Assembly (NCBI RefSeq): GCF_902809865.1
Contig: NZ_CADDWH010000001.1
Coordinates: forward strand, 2,852,001 to 2,916,000
From: Halobacillus sp. Marseille-Q1614
GTDB taxonomy: Bacteria; Bacillota; Bacilli; Bacillales; Halobacillaceae
Direction: 5' to 3'
Length of the DNA: 64,000 bases
The notes beneath the pieces were generated by a model. It ran no database searches and was not told the origin of the DNA. It was given only the letters and a program-made list of their open reading frames with translations. The translations under genes and the position numbers were made by a program. Below are positions 18,602 to 26,438 of this stretch, piece by piece; positions within the stretch are counted from its first letter, which is position 1; every line of letters starts with the position of its first letter.

Positions 18602-19306
18602 TTATAAGTCCATGGCAAATTTCAGGACGTTTTCAAATAATACATCACAATCTTCCCCGTGACAGACTAAATGCTTGGACTTCGGCAAGAAGACCAGTTC
18701 CTTTACAGGAGATTTAATTTCCTTATCCAAGAAGTTGGCTGCTTTGCTCGGCACCATGCCATCGAGCTGGCCTTGCATAATGAGCGTCGGGCACTGGATA
18801 TCCTTTAAATAAGGTTTCGTAAATTCTACACAACGCATAAATTCCAGACTCGAAAGAAAATACGTTTGGGTGATCTTCGTCCGGTAGCGCAGGAAGAGCT
18901 CATTCGATGATAAAGACCCCCTCCACGCATCTCCCACGATTCCAAACATATCCTTAATCATCTGCCCGAAACTAATATATTTCAAAGCAGCTGACAGCAA
19001 TACGAGCCGGTCTACTTTATATTTTGCCGCCAAATATGAAGCAATCATCCCGCCCATCGAAAAGCCGATCAAGATAATATGGTCGTATTTTTTTCTCAGT
19101 TCAATGAGGGCGAGCTCCGCTGTGGCAATCCACTCCTGGTAGTAGTGCCCACGTAAATTGAGGCGTTCCCCATGGCCCGGCAGTGTCGGCGCCTCAATAT
19201 GCCAGTTCGTATGCTCCTGAAGGTAATCCACCAGGGGCTCGACTTCTGCGGGGCTTCCTGTATACCCATGAATACACAAACAAGCAGTTGCCATTTCCTT
19301 CACCAT
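18602..19306 (-). CDS. Alpha/beta hydrolase, carboxylesterase (Est30-like)
   Basis: 234 residues from ATG 19306. Nucleophile S83 lies in LIGFSMGGMIA, with HGYTGSPAEVEPL (oxyanion region) near the N-terminus, an aspartate in QGQLDGMVP and a histidine in KSKHLVCHG near the C-terminus. It resembles the Geobacillus Est30 carboxylesterases, which hydrolyse short-chain esters and are cytoplasmic. The start is uncertain: ATG 19294 has GAAGGA very close, and a GTG further upstream (19354) would lie in a repeat copy and is unlikely. Confidence 0.85.
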   Translation of the reverse strand: MVKEMATACLCIHGYTGSPAEVEPLVDYLQEHTNWHIEAPTLPGHGERLNLRGHYYQEWIATAELALIELRKKYDHIILIGFSMGGMIASYLAAKYKVDRLVLLSAALKYISFGQMIKDMFGIVGDAWRGSLSSNELFLRYRTKITQTYFLSSLEFMRCVEFTKPYLKDIQCPTLIMQGQLDGMVPSKAANFLDKEIKSPVKELVFLPKSKHLVCHGEDCDVLFENVLKFAMDL

Positions 19307-19342
19307 CTTTCTTATGCAAAACTCTGGTAAATTTTTATTTTT

Positions 19343-19452
19343 CGGGGAATCCACTCCCTTTCCACAGACGAACCGTCAAGCCTCCTCGCTCGCGCCTCAC
19401 TGCGGAGACTTGCCAGCCGTTTTTTAAGCAGGAGGTGTCGCAGATTCCACTT
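19343..19452. repeat. Dispersed palindromic repeat, family A copy 3 (reverse)
   Basis: Read on the minus strand it has CCTCCTGCTTAAAAAACGGC, GCGAGCGAGGAGGCTTGAC and GTTCGTCTGTGGAAAG in family order. Confidence 0.8.
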
Positions 19453-19481
19453 CTAATCATATAAATTACCAAGCATTATGT

Positions 19482-19514
19482 AAAAAAGGGTGCGTTCGTC
19501 AGCGCATCCCTTTT
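19482..19514 (-). terminator. Terminator of the yppG-like gene
   Basis: AAAAGGGATGCG and CGCACCCTTTT pair on the minus strand, then T-rich; it overlaps the last codons of the gene. Confidence 0.7.
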
Positions 19515-19933
19515 ACAAACGATCCTATTCCTTTAACTACCGGAGAGACTTGCTGAATCGTCTGCATTACTTGGCCAGTAGTTGACATCATCTTGTCAAA
19601 ATCAATCTGGCCTTTATCGTCCTGAAAATACGACATCAGGTTCTTTTTCATAAACCCGTTTGCTCCACCCTCATTATAACCTGGATACCCATAACCATAC
19701 ATGTAAGAAGGATCATATCCCTGCTCCCAGCCGTATGTCTGTGCAGCGCCGCCGCTGTTGCCCTGAGACGCAAATGCCGGCTGAGCCTGAGGGCTGCTGT
19801 AAGGCATATAGGATGACTGTGGTGTCTGGGTCATATTCTGGTTCATAAATGGAGGGTAATTCCGGTACATTTCCTGATAAAAATAGGAATTGTCGGGTGG
19901 CTGCCAATAATAATTAGTTGAATATGGATACAT
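19499..19933 (-). CDS. YppG-like protein
   Basis: 144 residues. The first 100 are low-complexity, rich in Y, P, Q, N, G and M (repeated PY, YGY and GYGYPGYN), like a coat or surface protein. The C-terminal 45 residues are the conserved part: FMKKNLMSYFQDDKGQIDFD followed by KMMSTTGQVMQTIQQVSPVV, the YppG-family signature. Function unknown. Single gene with its own terminator; a ribosome site (AAAGGTGG) precedes ATG 19933. Confidence 0.8.
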   Translation of the reverse strand: MYPYSTNYYWQPPDNSYFYQEMYRNYPPFMNQNMTQTPQSSYMPYSSPQAQPAFASQGNSGGAAQTYGWEQGYDPSYMYGYGYPGYNEGGANGFMKKNLMSYFQDDKGQIDFDKMMSTTGQVMQTIQQVSPVVKGIGSFVKGMR

Positions 19934-19992
19934 AAGAGGACCACCTTTGCTAATTACTACTACAGCCTATGCCCACATCGTTTAAAAAGTGT

Positions 19993-20026
19993 AAAAAAAA
20001 TCAAGTGATCATTGTAATCACTTGGA
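19993..20026 (-). terminator. Terminator of the glutaredoxin gene
   Basis: CAAGTGAT pairs with ATCACTTG, followed on the minus strand by eight T. Confidence 0.8.
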
Positions 20027-20030
20027 GCTT

Positions 20031-20312
20031 TTAAGAAAAATTTAAGTGGTTTAGTTGATGAAAGCGTCCTGTATCTTGAATGCCCAGCGTCCGTTTAAGT
20101 TTTCTCTCCTGGTAACCAAGCACTTTCTCGTCATTAATAAAGGTAGCCGGTGTTCCATACACATTTTGGCTCTGAAGTTCTTTGAAGTAGGTTCTATCAT
20201 CAGAAATATTTCTCTCTTCGAAATCGATATTCCATTCCGATAGCTTTTTAATGACCTTTTCACATTGAGAGCATTGATTACTAGTATAAACGATAACTTT
20301 ATGCTGACTCAT
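20031..20312 (-). CDS. Glutaredoxin-family protein (SigB-controlled candidate)
   Basis: 93 residues with a thioredoxin fold: VIVYTSNQCSQCEKVIKKL carries the redox pair C14-x-x-C17, and YGTPATFINDEKVLGY the cis-proline. A CxxC glutaredoxin of this type may act on bacillithiol or on disulfides; the target is unknown. A very good SigB promoter (20358-20383) lies 45-70 bases upstream, which ties it to the stress response. Confidence 0.88.
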   Translation of the reverse strand: MSQHKVIVYTSNQCSQCEKVIKKLSEWNIDFEERNISDDRTYFKELQSQNVYGTPATFINDEKVLGYQERKLKRTLGIQDTGRFHQLNHLNFS

Positions 20313-20357
20313 AGTTGAACCTCCTCTACCTGGCCTACACTGCGTGTCAATATTTTA

Positions 20358-20383
20358 TTACCCGCCTTATTTACGATTTAAAC
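20358..20383 (-). promoter_or_regulatory. SigB-type promoter of the glutaredoxin gene
   Basis: Minus strand GTTTAA (20378-20383), 14-base spacer, GGGTAA (20358-20363): the -35 is perfect and one base differs in the -10. Confidence 0.7.
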
Positions 20384-20406
20384 GTGTTTGAAACATTTCT
20401 GTAACA

Positions 20407-21033
20407 TTAGCGGATATCTTCAATTGCCTGATCGCCAGAGACTAAATCGTAACTCTTTTGTTCGGCTCCCGGTACGGTTAACAGGCGGACAATCGTTGCT
20501 GCCACATCTTCTCTTGAGATCTCTCCAAAATTGTTGACATGTTCTTTCAGCGTGACTCGTCCCGTCCCCTCATCGTTCGTCAGGGCACCAGGTCTTACGA
20601 TCGTATAGTTCAGTCCCGCTTGTTTCAAATGCTCATCCGCACGGTGTTTCGCAAAAAGATAATGACGGATGCCTGTTGGTGCTGATTCCGGACGGTCGGC
20701 AGCCATTGAGCTCAGCATTACAAAACGCTGCACCCCAAATTGCTTTGCCTTTTCTACCGCCTTAATTGCACCTTCCTGATCAATTAGAATCGTCTTATCA
20801 GCTCCGGTGTCAGGGCCTGAACCCGCTGCGAAAATAACAGCATCTATATTGTAAAAAGCCTGGTCAATCTCATTTTCAAGATTGCCAAGAACAGTAGCCG
20901 CTCCTTGTTCTTCGAAAAAAGGAACCTGGTCAGTATCTCTTACCATTGCTACTGGTTCATGTCCCGTTTCCTTTAATTTTGAAACGATATGCTTTCCTAC
21001 TTTACCATTGGCTCCAATAACTAATACGCGCAC
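20407..21033 (-). CDS. NAD(P)-binding SDR-like protein (YhfK type)
   Basis: 208 residues from GTG 21033. The Rossmann motif VIGANGKVGKHIV is at the N-terminus, DAVIFAAGSGPDTG in the middle, and IVRPGALTNDEG near residue 160, an arrangement typical of NmrA/YwnB/YhfK-like atypical short-chain dehydrogenases lacking a clear catalytic tetrad. GGGAGG lies 8 bases before the GTG; the in-frame extension upstream has no ribosome site. A SigB-type promoter lies at 21086-21111. The substrate is unknown. Confidence 0.85.
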   Translation of the reverse strand: MRVLVIGANGKVGKHIVSKLKETGHEPVAMVRDTDQVPFFEEQGAATVLGNLENEIDQAFYNIDAVIFAAGSGPDTGADKTILIDQEGAIKAVEKAKQFGVQRFVMLSSMAADRPESAPTGIRHYLFAKHRADEHLKQAGLNYTIVRPGALTNDEGTGRVTLKEHVNNFGEISREDVAATIVRLLTVPGAEQKSYDLVSGDQAIEDIR

Positions 21034-21085
21034 TTCCTTTGCCTCCCTTTCTAAAAACAAAAAAACACAATATGTAACAATTTTA

Positions 21086-21111
21086 ATTCCCAAATTTAGA
21101 AAAATTTAAAC
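21086..21111 (-). promoter_or_regulatory. SigB-type promoter of the YhfK-like gene
   Basis: Minus strand GTTTAA (21106-21111), 14-base spacer, GGGAAT (21086-21091). Confidence 0.65.
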
Positions 21112-21147
21112 GCCATCGTTTGAAGCTGAGATATTACGTAATAATTA

Positions 21148-21183
21148 GAAACCACCTGTACTTATAGTGTACAGGTGGTTTCT
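21148..21183 (-). terminator. Terminator of the ABC-F gene
   Basis: AAACCACCTGTAC pairs with GTACAGGTGGTTT (13 bp, loop of 6), adjoining the ABC-F stop codon. Confidence 0.75.
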
Positions 21184-22989
21184 TTAGTTTTTCAACCACA
21201 ACTCATATAATTTGTCGATTTTTGTTTGGAGGTGACGCTTTTTATTTTCTTTCTGTTCAAGCGCCAATTCACTCTCTAAATTTACAATCTGTTCCTCATA
21301 GCTTAAAGAAGGCTGCTGCTCTTCATGAGGTCTGGCATCAACCTTCTTTTCTTTCTTATTGAGACTTTCTTCAAGCAGCTGTTCCCAGTGGCTTTTCGTT
21401 TCCTGATAGCTTCCTAAATAACGATAAAGCCGGCCATCGACTAAATAAGCTGTTTCGTCAAAGCACTGATTTAAAAAATAACGGTCGTGTGAGACCCCAA
21501 TTACCGTACCTTCAAATCCTTTTAAAGCTTCTTCCAGCACTTCTTGTGACTCAATATCCAAGTGGTTGGTCGGCTCATCCAACACGAGAAGATTAATCCC
21601 CATGTGCATAAAAATCGCTAATTGCAGCCTCATGCGCTCACCACCGCTTAAGTGCCCGATTTTTGTAAAGACATCATAGCCATAAAACATAAACCCGGCG
21701 AGAATGTGGCGGGCCTGCCCTTCGGTTACAATGACGTGCTCCCGGAAATGGTCGATTAAACGGCATCCTTCATCCACATTTTTAAGCGGATGCTGCGGTA
21801 AATATCCCACTTTAATGGAGGAGCCCTGTTTGACTTCACCGTCATCCGGACTCAATTCACCGAGCAGAACCTTGATAAAAGTAGATTTCCCGCTGCCATT
21901 TGTGCCGACGACTGCCAAGCGGTCTTGAAAGCGGAGGTGAAGAGATACATCCTCCAGAACCGAGTGGTCGTCAAAAGCAAGACCGACATTTTCTGCGATC
22001 AGTACATCCCCGCCGCTTCGTTCCTTCATTTCGAGCGATAGATTCATTCGTTTCGGGTCAATCACCGGCCGGTCGATCTTCTCCATTCGCTCCATTGCCC
22101 GTTCCATGCTTTTCGCTTTTTTAAAAAGCTTCGGGTTTGGCGGATTGGCTTCATTGGCCCACTGTCTCAGACGCCGAATCGCTTCTTTCATTTTCTTTAT
22201 TTTCTTCTGCTGCTCCTGATACTGCTGGAACTCGGCCAGCAGCTTCTCTTCCTTCTGCTTCTCAAACGAGCTGTAATTCCCTTTATAGCGTTCGGTATCG
22301 CCCGATTCTACATCGACGATCGTATGGACGACTGCATCTAAGAATTCACGGTCGTGCGAAATAATGCAGACAGCGCCCTTGTACTCCCGCAAATACTTTT
22401 CCAGCCACTCAATGGCATGCAAATCCAGATGATTCGTCGGTTCATCAAGCAGCAGTACATCCGGCTTTTCTAGTAAAATTTTCGCAAGCGACAGCTTCGT
22501 TCTTTCGCCGCCGCTCAAACGGCTGATCGGCTGCTCCAGCAAGTGACTGACTTTAAGACCATGGGCTACCTGCTGAATCATTGACTCCATTTCATAGCCG
22601 CCTTTTTCTGTAAACTGATCCTGCAGCACGCCGTATTTCTTTAACGCTTTTTCCATGCAGGCGGGATCCATCATTTTCTGCTCAAGCTGTTTCATTTCAT
22701 CAAGCATCTGATGGAGCTCTGTAAATGCGCTCATTAAATAAGAGGTTCCTGAACCTTCAAAGGATTCCGGAATCTGCTTCAGATAACCAATAGACAATCC
22801 TTTTTTAATAAACAGGCTGCCTCTGTCTAAAGGCTCTTCCTTTGTAATTAATTTAAAAATTGTTGTCTTCCCACTTCCATTTCTTCCGACTAACCCAATC
22901 TTCTGGCCTTCATCTATTTCAAAGTTAAGGGACTCAAACAGTACTTTTCCCCCAATAATTTTATAGGCATCTTTTAACGTAATATACAT
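21184..22989 (-). CDS. ABC-F family ATPase, probable ribosome-protection protein
   Basis: 601 residues with two ABC domains and no membrane segments. Domain 1 has Walker A GRNGSGKTT (about 36-44), signature LSGGERTKLSLAKILLEKP and Walker B VLLLDEPTNHLD. A long charged linker (about 240-320: KEAIRRLRQWANEANPPNP) follows, then domain 2 with GTNGSGKST and LSGGERMRLQLA. The C-terminal extension is coiled-coil-like. ABC-F proteins act in the ribosomal E site; the antibiotic-resistance members displace drugs. Length, linker and an attenuator-like leader with its own peptide suggest a resistance-type member, but the drug cannot be inferred. Confidence 0.9.
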   Translation of the reverse strand: MYITLKDAYKIIGGKVLFESLNFEIDEGQKIGLVGRNGSGKTTIFKLITKEEPLDRGSLFIKKGLSIGYLKQIPESFEGSGTSYLMSAFTELHQMLDEMKQLEQKMMDPACMEKALKKYGVLQDQFTEKGGYEMESMIQQVAHGLKVSHLLEQPISRLSGGERTKLSLAKILLEKPDVLLLDEPTNHLDLHAIEWLEKYLREYKGAVCIISHDREFLDAVVHTIVDVESGDTERYKGNYSSFEKQKEEKLLAEFQQYQEQQKKIKKMKEAIRRLRQWANEANPPNPKLFKKAKSMERAMERMEKIDRPVIDPKRMNLSLEMKERSGGDVLIAENVGLAFDDHSVLEDVSLHLRFQDRLAVVGTNGSGKSTFIKVLLGELSPDDGEVKQGSSIKVGYLPQHPLKNVDEGCRLIDHFREHVIVTEGQARHILAGFMFYGYDVFTKIGHLSGGERMRLQLAIFMHMGINLLVLDEPTNHLDIESQEVLEEALKGFEGTVIGVSHDRYFLNQCFDETAYLVDGRLYRYLGSYQETKSHWEQLLEESLNKKEKKVDARPHEEQQPSLSYEEQIVNLESELALEQKENKKRHLQTKIDKLYELWLKN

Positions 22990-23011
22990 TTATTTTTCCT
23001 CCTAAAGGCAA

Positions 23012-23051
23012 ACAAAAAAAGCCAAAGGCCTCATGGGACCTCTGACTTTGG
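23012..23051 (-). terminator. Leader terminator upstream of the ABC-F gene
   Basis: On the minus strand CCAAAG pairs with CTTTGG around a GGTC/GGCC inner region, followed by seven T. It lies between the leader peptide and the ABC-F ribosome site, so it would switch off the gene unless prevented. Confidence 0.8.
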
Positions 23052-23096
23052 ACGTTCGCAAATATCAAATCAGGTATGAGACGTTATCTTTTTTCT

Positions 23097-23142
23097 ATTT
23101 AACTGCTAAAAAAGGGCATACTTCCCCCTTGGACAGTTAAAT
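23097..23142 (-). promoter_or_regulatory. Anti-/pre-terminator hairpin overlapping the leader peptide
   Basis: ATTTAACTG (23134-23142) pairs perfectly with CAGTTAAAT (23097-23105), enclosing AAGGG/CCCTT and a T-run. A ribosome stalled on the leader peptide would disrupt this structure. Regulatory role is inferred. Confidence 0.6.
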
Positions 23143-23203
23143 CATGAAAAAGCGCACGGTTGATATACAATAGTTCACGGTCAATTACGTGCATCGATAA
23201 CAT
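23099..23203 (-). CDS. 34-residue leader peptide of the ABC-F gene
   Basis: ATG 23203 is preceded by AAAGGAGG (23211-23218) at 7 bases, one of the best ribosome sites in the window. The peptide begins MLSMHVIDRELLYINRAL and ends SMPFFSS. It ends 109 bases before the ABC-F start and its last codons lie in the first leader hairpin. This is the layout of translation-coupled attenuators known for erm and ABC-F resistance genes, in which drug-stalled ribosomes on the leader expose the downstream gene. The peptide itself is unfamiliar to me. Confidence 0.7.
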   Translation of the reverse strand: MLSMHVIDRELLYINRALFHDLTVQGGSMPFFSS

Positions 23204-23239
23204 CTTCATACCTCCTTTCTTTGCCTTTAGTTAATATAT

Positions 23240-23268
23240 ATTATAGCGGAGAATGCTAATTAGTGCTA
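23240..23268 (-). promoter_or_regulatory. SigA promoter of the ABC-F leader
   Basis: Perfect TATAAT at 23240-23245 on the minus strand, with a weak -35 (TAGCAC) 17 bases upstream, overlapping the end of the MarR gene. A CTAATTAG palindrome lies in the spacer and might be an operator. Confidence 0.5.
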
Positions 23269-23727
23269 GTTCAGTTTGGCCGCATATACGCCGAGCTTTT
23301 TCAGCAGCTCAATCGCCTGTTTCTTTTCCTCATCTGACAAACCGCCGGTAATCTTTTCGATCTGCTGCCAGTGATCAGGAAAAATATCATGGAGAAGCTG
23401 TTTTCCTTTTTCATTAATAGCCGCATACGTAATTCTTCGATCACTCGGATCGGGAACACGTTCGATGTACCCTTTTTTCTCGAGCTTGTCGACTACGTAT
23501 GTAATGCTTCCGCTGGCAAGTAAAATCTTTTCACCGATCTTCTGAAGCGGCTGTTCTCCTTCATGATAAAGCAGTTCCATTACACCAAATTCGGTCGGGT
23601 TGAGTCCGTATCTCTGAATGTCTTCCTTCACCAGGTCCGCAATCGCGCGGTTAGCCTTCGATAAGACGACAAACAATTTCAGCGACGGATCTTGTTTTTT
23701 TCTAAGGTATGATTCTTGTTCGTCCAT
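23266..23727 (-). CDS. MarR-family transcriptional regulator
   Basis: 153 residues, winged helix-turn-helix: LNPTEFGVMELLYHEGEQPL, then the recognition region KILLASGSITYVVDKLEKKGYIERVPDPSDRRI with the MarR wing. ATG 23727 has AGAGGAAGAG upstream and is preferred to an ATG seven codons earlier. A TTTAATA repeat (TTTAATACGTTTAATA) upstream at about 23754-23769 next to a possible -10 may be its own operator. Ligand unknown. It lies just upstream of the ABC-F leader but probably ends its transcript separately. Confidence 0.85.
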   Translation of the reverse strand: MDEQESYLRKKQDPSLKLFVVLSKANRAIADLVKEDIQRYGLNPTEFGVMELLYHEGEQPLQKIGEKILLASGSITYVVDKLEKKGYIERVPDPSDRRITYAAINEKGKQLLHDIFPDHWQQIEKITGGLSDEEKKQAIELLKKLGVYAAKLN

Positions 23728-23803
23728 ATTTCTCTTCCTCTCATCCACCCTGTTTAATACGTTTAATATAACAAAGAATCGAAAATTCCTAAAGGTTTAC
23801 AGT

Positions 23804-23832
23804 AAAAAATCCGCTTCCTCCATGGAAGCGGG
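23804..23832 (-). terminator. Terminator of the first lipid kinase gene
   Basis: CCGCTTCC and GGAAGCGG pair around ATGG..., followed on the minus strand by six T. Confidence 0.8.
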
Positions 23833-23837
23833 TATCA

Positions 23838-24782
23838 TTAGGACAACTCAGCCTGGGCACGTCCTTGCTCTACATTTCTCATCATTTCAAGGTCTGGGGC
23901 TAAAAAGGTAAAATGTTCTTCCAAAACGTCGATATGTGTTGGCGTCTCCCCTTTCACTTCGCCATCCATATCAATTTTCTGTGGAACTTCAACATCTATA
24001 AAGATTTCTTTTCCGCGAAGGTACGTAAGCTCTTGAAAACGATCAGGATCTGCGGATGGGTTGTTCATTGACAGAAGTTCTCGAAAGAGTGTTAAGTTCG
24101 AATTTTTCACAATTAATACATCGAGATATTTATCCTGAGGCGTCGATCCTGGTAATGGGACCTCGCGGGTTCCAACAAAGCGTCCGTTCATGATTAAAAT
24201 CATCACCGCTTCCTCCTTGATCACCTCTCCGTCCACTTTTGCCGTGAAGTGAAAAGGATCCGCCTGATTCATCGTTTTAAAAGCACTGATGAAGTAGCTG
24301 AGCACGCCAAAGCGGTCTTTTTGATCTTCGTCGATATTATTGGATGTCTCCGTAATTAATCCAATGCCCCAGAAGTTAATGAAATAGTCGTCGTTCGATC
24401 TTCCGGCATCGACTTTTACTTCTTCACCGTTAATCACAGCACGCGCGGCCTGCTGCATATCCTGAGGAGTGCCAAGCACCCGGCTGAAATCATTGCACGT
24501 CCCTCCAGGCAGAATTCCTAAAACCGGCCGATGATCTTCTGTTGCTAAACAGTTAATACACTCATGTATCGTCCCGTCTCCGCCTAAAATAAAAAGCACG
24601 TCGATCTCTGGGGCATATTCACAGCACGTTTTCTTGAACTCTTCAAGGCTCTCCGTTTGAACGACAGACAACTCCTTCACCCCTTGGGAAATAATCGGCA
24701 GCGTCAGGGAGAGGTTCTGTTCAAGCTCATCGTTTCCTGCATTTGCATTATATAAAAATAAACCACGCTCATAACGAGGCAT
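23838..24782 (-). CDS. YegS/DgkB-type lipid kinase (diacylglycerol kinase catalytic domain)
   Basis: 314 residues. The nucleotide-binding glycine motif FILGGDGTIHECIN lies near residue 82 and GILPGGTCNDFSRVLG follows, both diagnostic of the diacylglycerol kinase catalytic domain. Such enzymes phosphorylate diacylglycerol or similar lipids at the membrane. The second half has DYFINFWGIGLITETS and KVDGEVIKEEAVMILI of the beta-sandwich domain. It is one of two such kinases in the window (the other ends near 42.46 kb). AAGGAGG precedes ATG 24782. Confidence 0.88.
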   Translation of the reverse strand: MPRYERGLFLYNANAGNDELEQNLSLTLPIISQGVKELSVVQTESLEEFKKTCCEYAPEIDVLFILGGDGTIHECINCLATEDHRPVLGILPGGTCNDFSRVLGTPQDMQQAARAVINGEEVKVDAGRSNDDYFINFWGIGLITETSNNIDEDQKDRFGVLSYFISAFKTMNQADPFHFTAKVDGEVIKEEAVMILIMNGRFVGTREVPLPGSTPQDKYLDVLIVKNSNLTLFRELLSMNNPSADPDRFQELTYLRGKEIFIDVEVPQKIDMDGEVKGETPTHIDVLEEHFTFLAPDLEMMRNVEQGRAQAELS

Positions 24783-24922
24783 ACAGTGTCCTCCTTTTAA
24801 CTTCCTCTACCTAATATTGTTTCCTAAAACTTGGTGCTCAAAACATTATCTACATAAGCAGTTAGGTTTACCTCCAGGCCTTAAAGTCCTATACTAAGCC
24901 TTGATTAGGAGGCTAATTAATA

Positions 24923-25351
24923 ATGAAACACGACTTAGAATCATTGGTAGGTTATAACATCGGCACGATATCCCACTTTATTCAAAATGAATATAACCAG
25001 CGCTTAAGCGATTATGGGGTAACCCGCTCGCAGGCCAAGGTGATCTATTTTTTAGCCGTGCACGGCCCCCAGAGCCAGAAGGATTTACAGAAACGGCTCT
25101 ATATTAAAGCTTCCTCGATGAACGGCATCATAGAATCTTTAATCAAAAATGAATGCATCACAAAAGAATCCAGCCCCAACGACCGCCGGGCCAAAGTCAT
25201 TCAATTAACCAAGAAAGGAAAACATATTGAGAAGGAAGTCTGGTCAATCGTCCTTGAGATAGAAGAAGAGATCGGCGAGGGATTTTCCAAAGAAGAGCAT
25301 CAGGTGATTATATCCTTTCTTCAGCGTATCCAAAAGAATATACGCCCGTAG
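24923..25351 (+). CDS. MarR-family transcriptional regulator
   Basis: 142 residues, winged helix-turn-helix with RSQAKVIYFLAVHGPQSQ, recognition helix KASSMNGIIESLIKNECI and wing SSPNDRRAKVIQLT. AGGAGG lies 9 bases before ATG 24923. It is divergent from the lipid kinase gene and shares a 140-base intergenic region with it, so it may regulate itself or the kinase. Ligand unknown. Confidence 0.85.
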   Translation: MKHDLESLVGYNIGTISHFIQNEYNQRLSDYGVTRSQAKVIYFLAVHGPQSQKDLQKRLYIKASSMNGIIESLIKNECITKESSPNDRRAKVIQLTKKGKHIEKEVWSIVLEIEEEIGEGFSKEEHQVIISFLQRIQKNIRP

Positions 25352-25476
25352 GTGCTCAAGCACGGTTTGAAGATCCTTATGACTTTTGGTATCGCCTTTT
25401 AGGATCGAAAGAAGGCTGCAGATGACGGTCGGGCAAAAATTAAAAGGAATGCCGTTGAAGCTGTCGTGCGAGTGAA

Positions 25477-25592
25477 TACCATTTCGCTTTCCGCGGACGA
25501 ACACCCGAGCCTCTTCGCGAATCCCACGCTGCAGGGTATCGGATTCCCCGTTTTTTCGCAGGAGTCTCGCGGTATTGGCTCGCACTTCCCTG
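25477..25592. repeat. Dispersed palindromic repeat, family A copy 4 (reverse)
   Basis: Read on the minus strand: GCGAGACTCCTGCGAAAAAA, CGAAGAGGCTCGGG and TTCGTCCGCGGAAAGCGAAA. It is the copy closest to the general bacillar form. The rest of the 25352-25750 gap has only a terminator and a promoter region. Confidence 0.8.
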
Positions 25593-25635
25593 AAGAGACT
25601 AATAATCTTATATAAAAACTTGAGGTATCACTCCA

Positions 25636-25667
25636 AACCAAAGCGTCGTTCAAACGGCGCTTTTTTC
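25636..25667 (+). terminator. Terminator downstream of the MarR gene/repeat
   Basis: AAAGCGTCG and CGGCGCTTT pair around TTCAAA, then TTTT. Confidence 0.6.
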
Positions 25668-25750
25668 CATTTTCTGATAAAGTTTGATAGAAAGATTAAA
25701 AATTTTCGGTTACACTAAAGGGTACATGGAACATACGAAAGGTGACGGTC

Positions 25751-26425
25751 ATGACTTATTCTATTAATCTGTTAAAGCTACTCACCCGAAGGCGGGAACA
25801 GCTGTGCACTCTGCAAAAAGCAGAACGGCTGAGAAACGGCTGGTTTACGTTTTTTATCTTACTTATCCTGACTCTTCTTACATACATATGGACTTCCTGG
25901 ATTGGGCTGGGAACAGACCCCCTCTCAGGAAACGTCAACCTGCTCAGCCGCATGGACTACGAATTACATAAAACGTGGTTTCTGATAGGAAGAGCCGCAT
26001 TTTCTATTGGTCTGCTCCTTGGCGTTCTGTTTTTCACCTCTCTTATATACTGGATCTTTTTTGACTTACATTATAAAAAAATAGTCATTGTCCAAATGGT
26101 GGTTTGGCTTGTCATGCTGATTGAGAGAATAACGTGGGTTCCTATTATGGTTTACCTTGGACTCGACTGGTTCGTTTCCCCTCTTTCATTTGGCGTGATG
26201 GCATCGTATTTCACTTCTATTGAATGGCTGATTTATTTCTTCGGCTGTCTATCGGTTTTTCAGATTTTCATTATTTGGTATCAAATTCATTGTATTAGCC
26301 GATTATCAACTTCAAGAAAGTGGTGGATCATCACCGGCGTCCTTTTATGGAATCTTATTCTATACGCAGCAACAGCTGCTTTATCCTATTTTGACCACTC
26401 GATTGTTACACTACTTCTTTCCTAA
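25751..26425 (+). CDS. Polytopic membrane protein, Yip1/YknW-like topology
   Basis: 224 residues with about five hydrophobic helices (near 30-52, 75-100, 110-135, 150-180, 195-218) and a charged N-terminus (LLTRRREQLCTLQKAERLRN). I cannot name a family with certainty; the topology and the next gene, a membrane-fusion-like protein, recall the YknW (Yip1) and YknX pair of B. subtilis. ATG 25751 has AAGGTG 6 bases before it; a GTG three codons upstream is an alternative. 13 bases separate it from the next gene. Confidence 0.6.
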   Translation: MTYSINLLKLLTRRREQLCTLQKAERLRNGWFTFFILLILTLLTYIWTSWIGLGTDPLSGNVNLLSRMDYELHKTWFLIGRAAFSIGLLLGVLFFTSLIYWIFFDLHYKKIVIVQMVVWLVMLIERITWVPIMVYLGLDWFVSPLSFGVMASYFTSIEWLIYFFGCLSVFQIFIIWYQIHCISRLSTSRKWWIITGVLLWNLILYAATAALSYFDHSIVTLLLS

Positions 26426-26438
26426 AGGGTGAACTGTA

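Noticed and set aside
25244-25653. Minus-strand open frames across the gap after the MarR gene
   Set aside because: They run through a palindromic repeat copy and have no ribosome site; GC-rich repeats give chance open frames in several other gaps as well.
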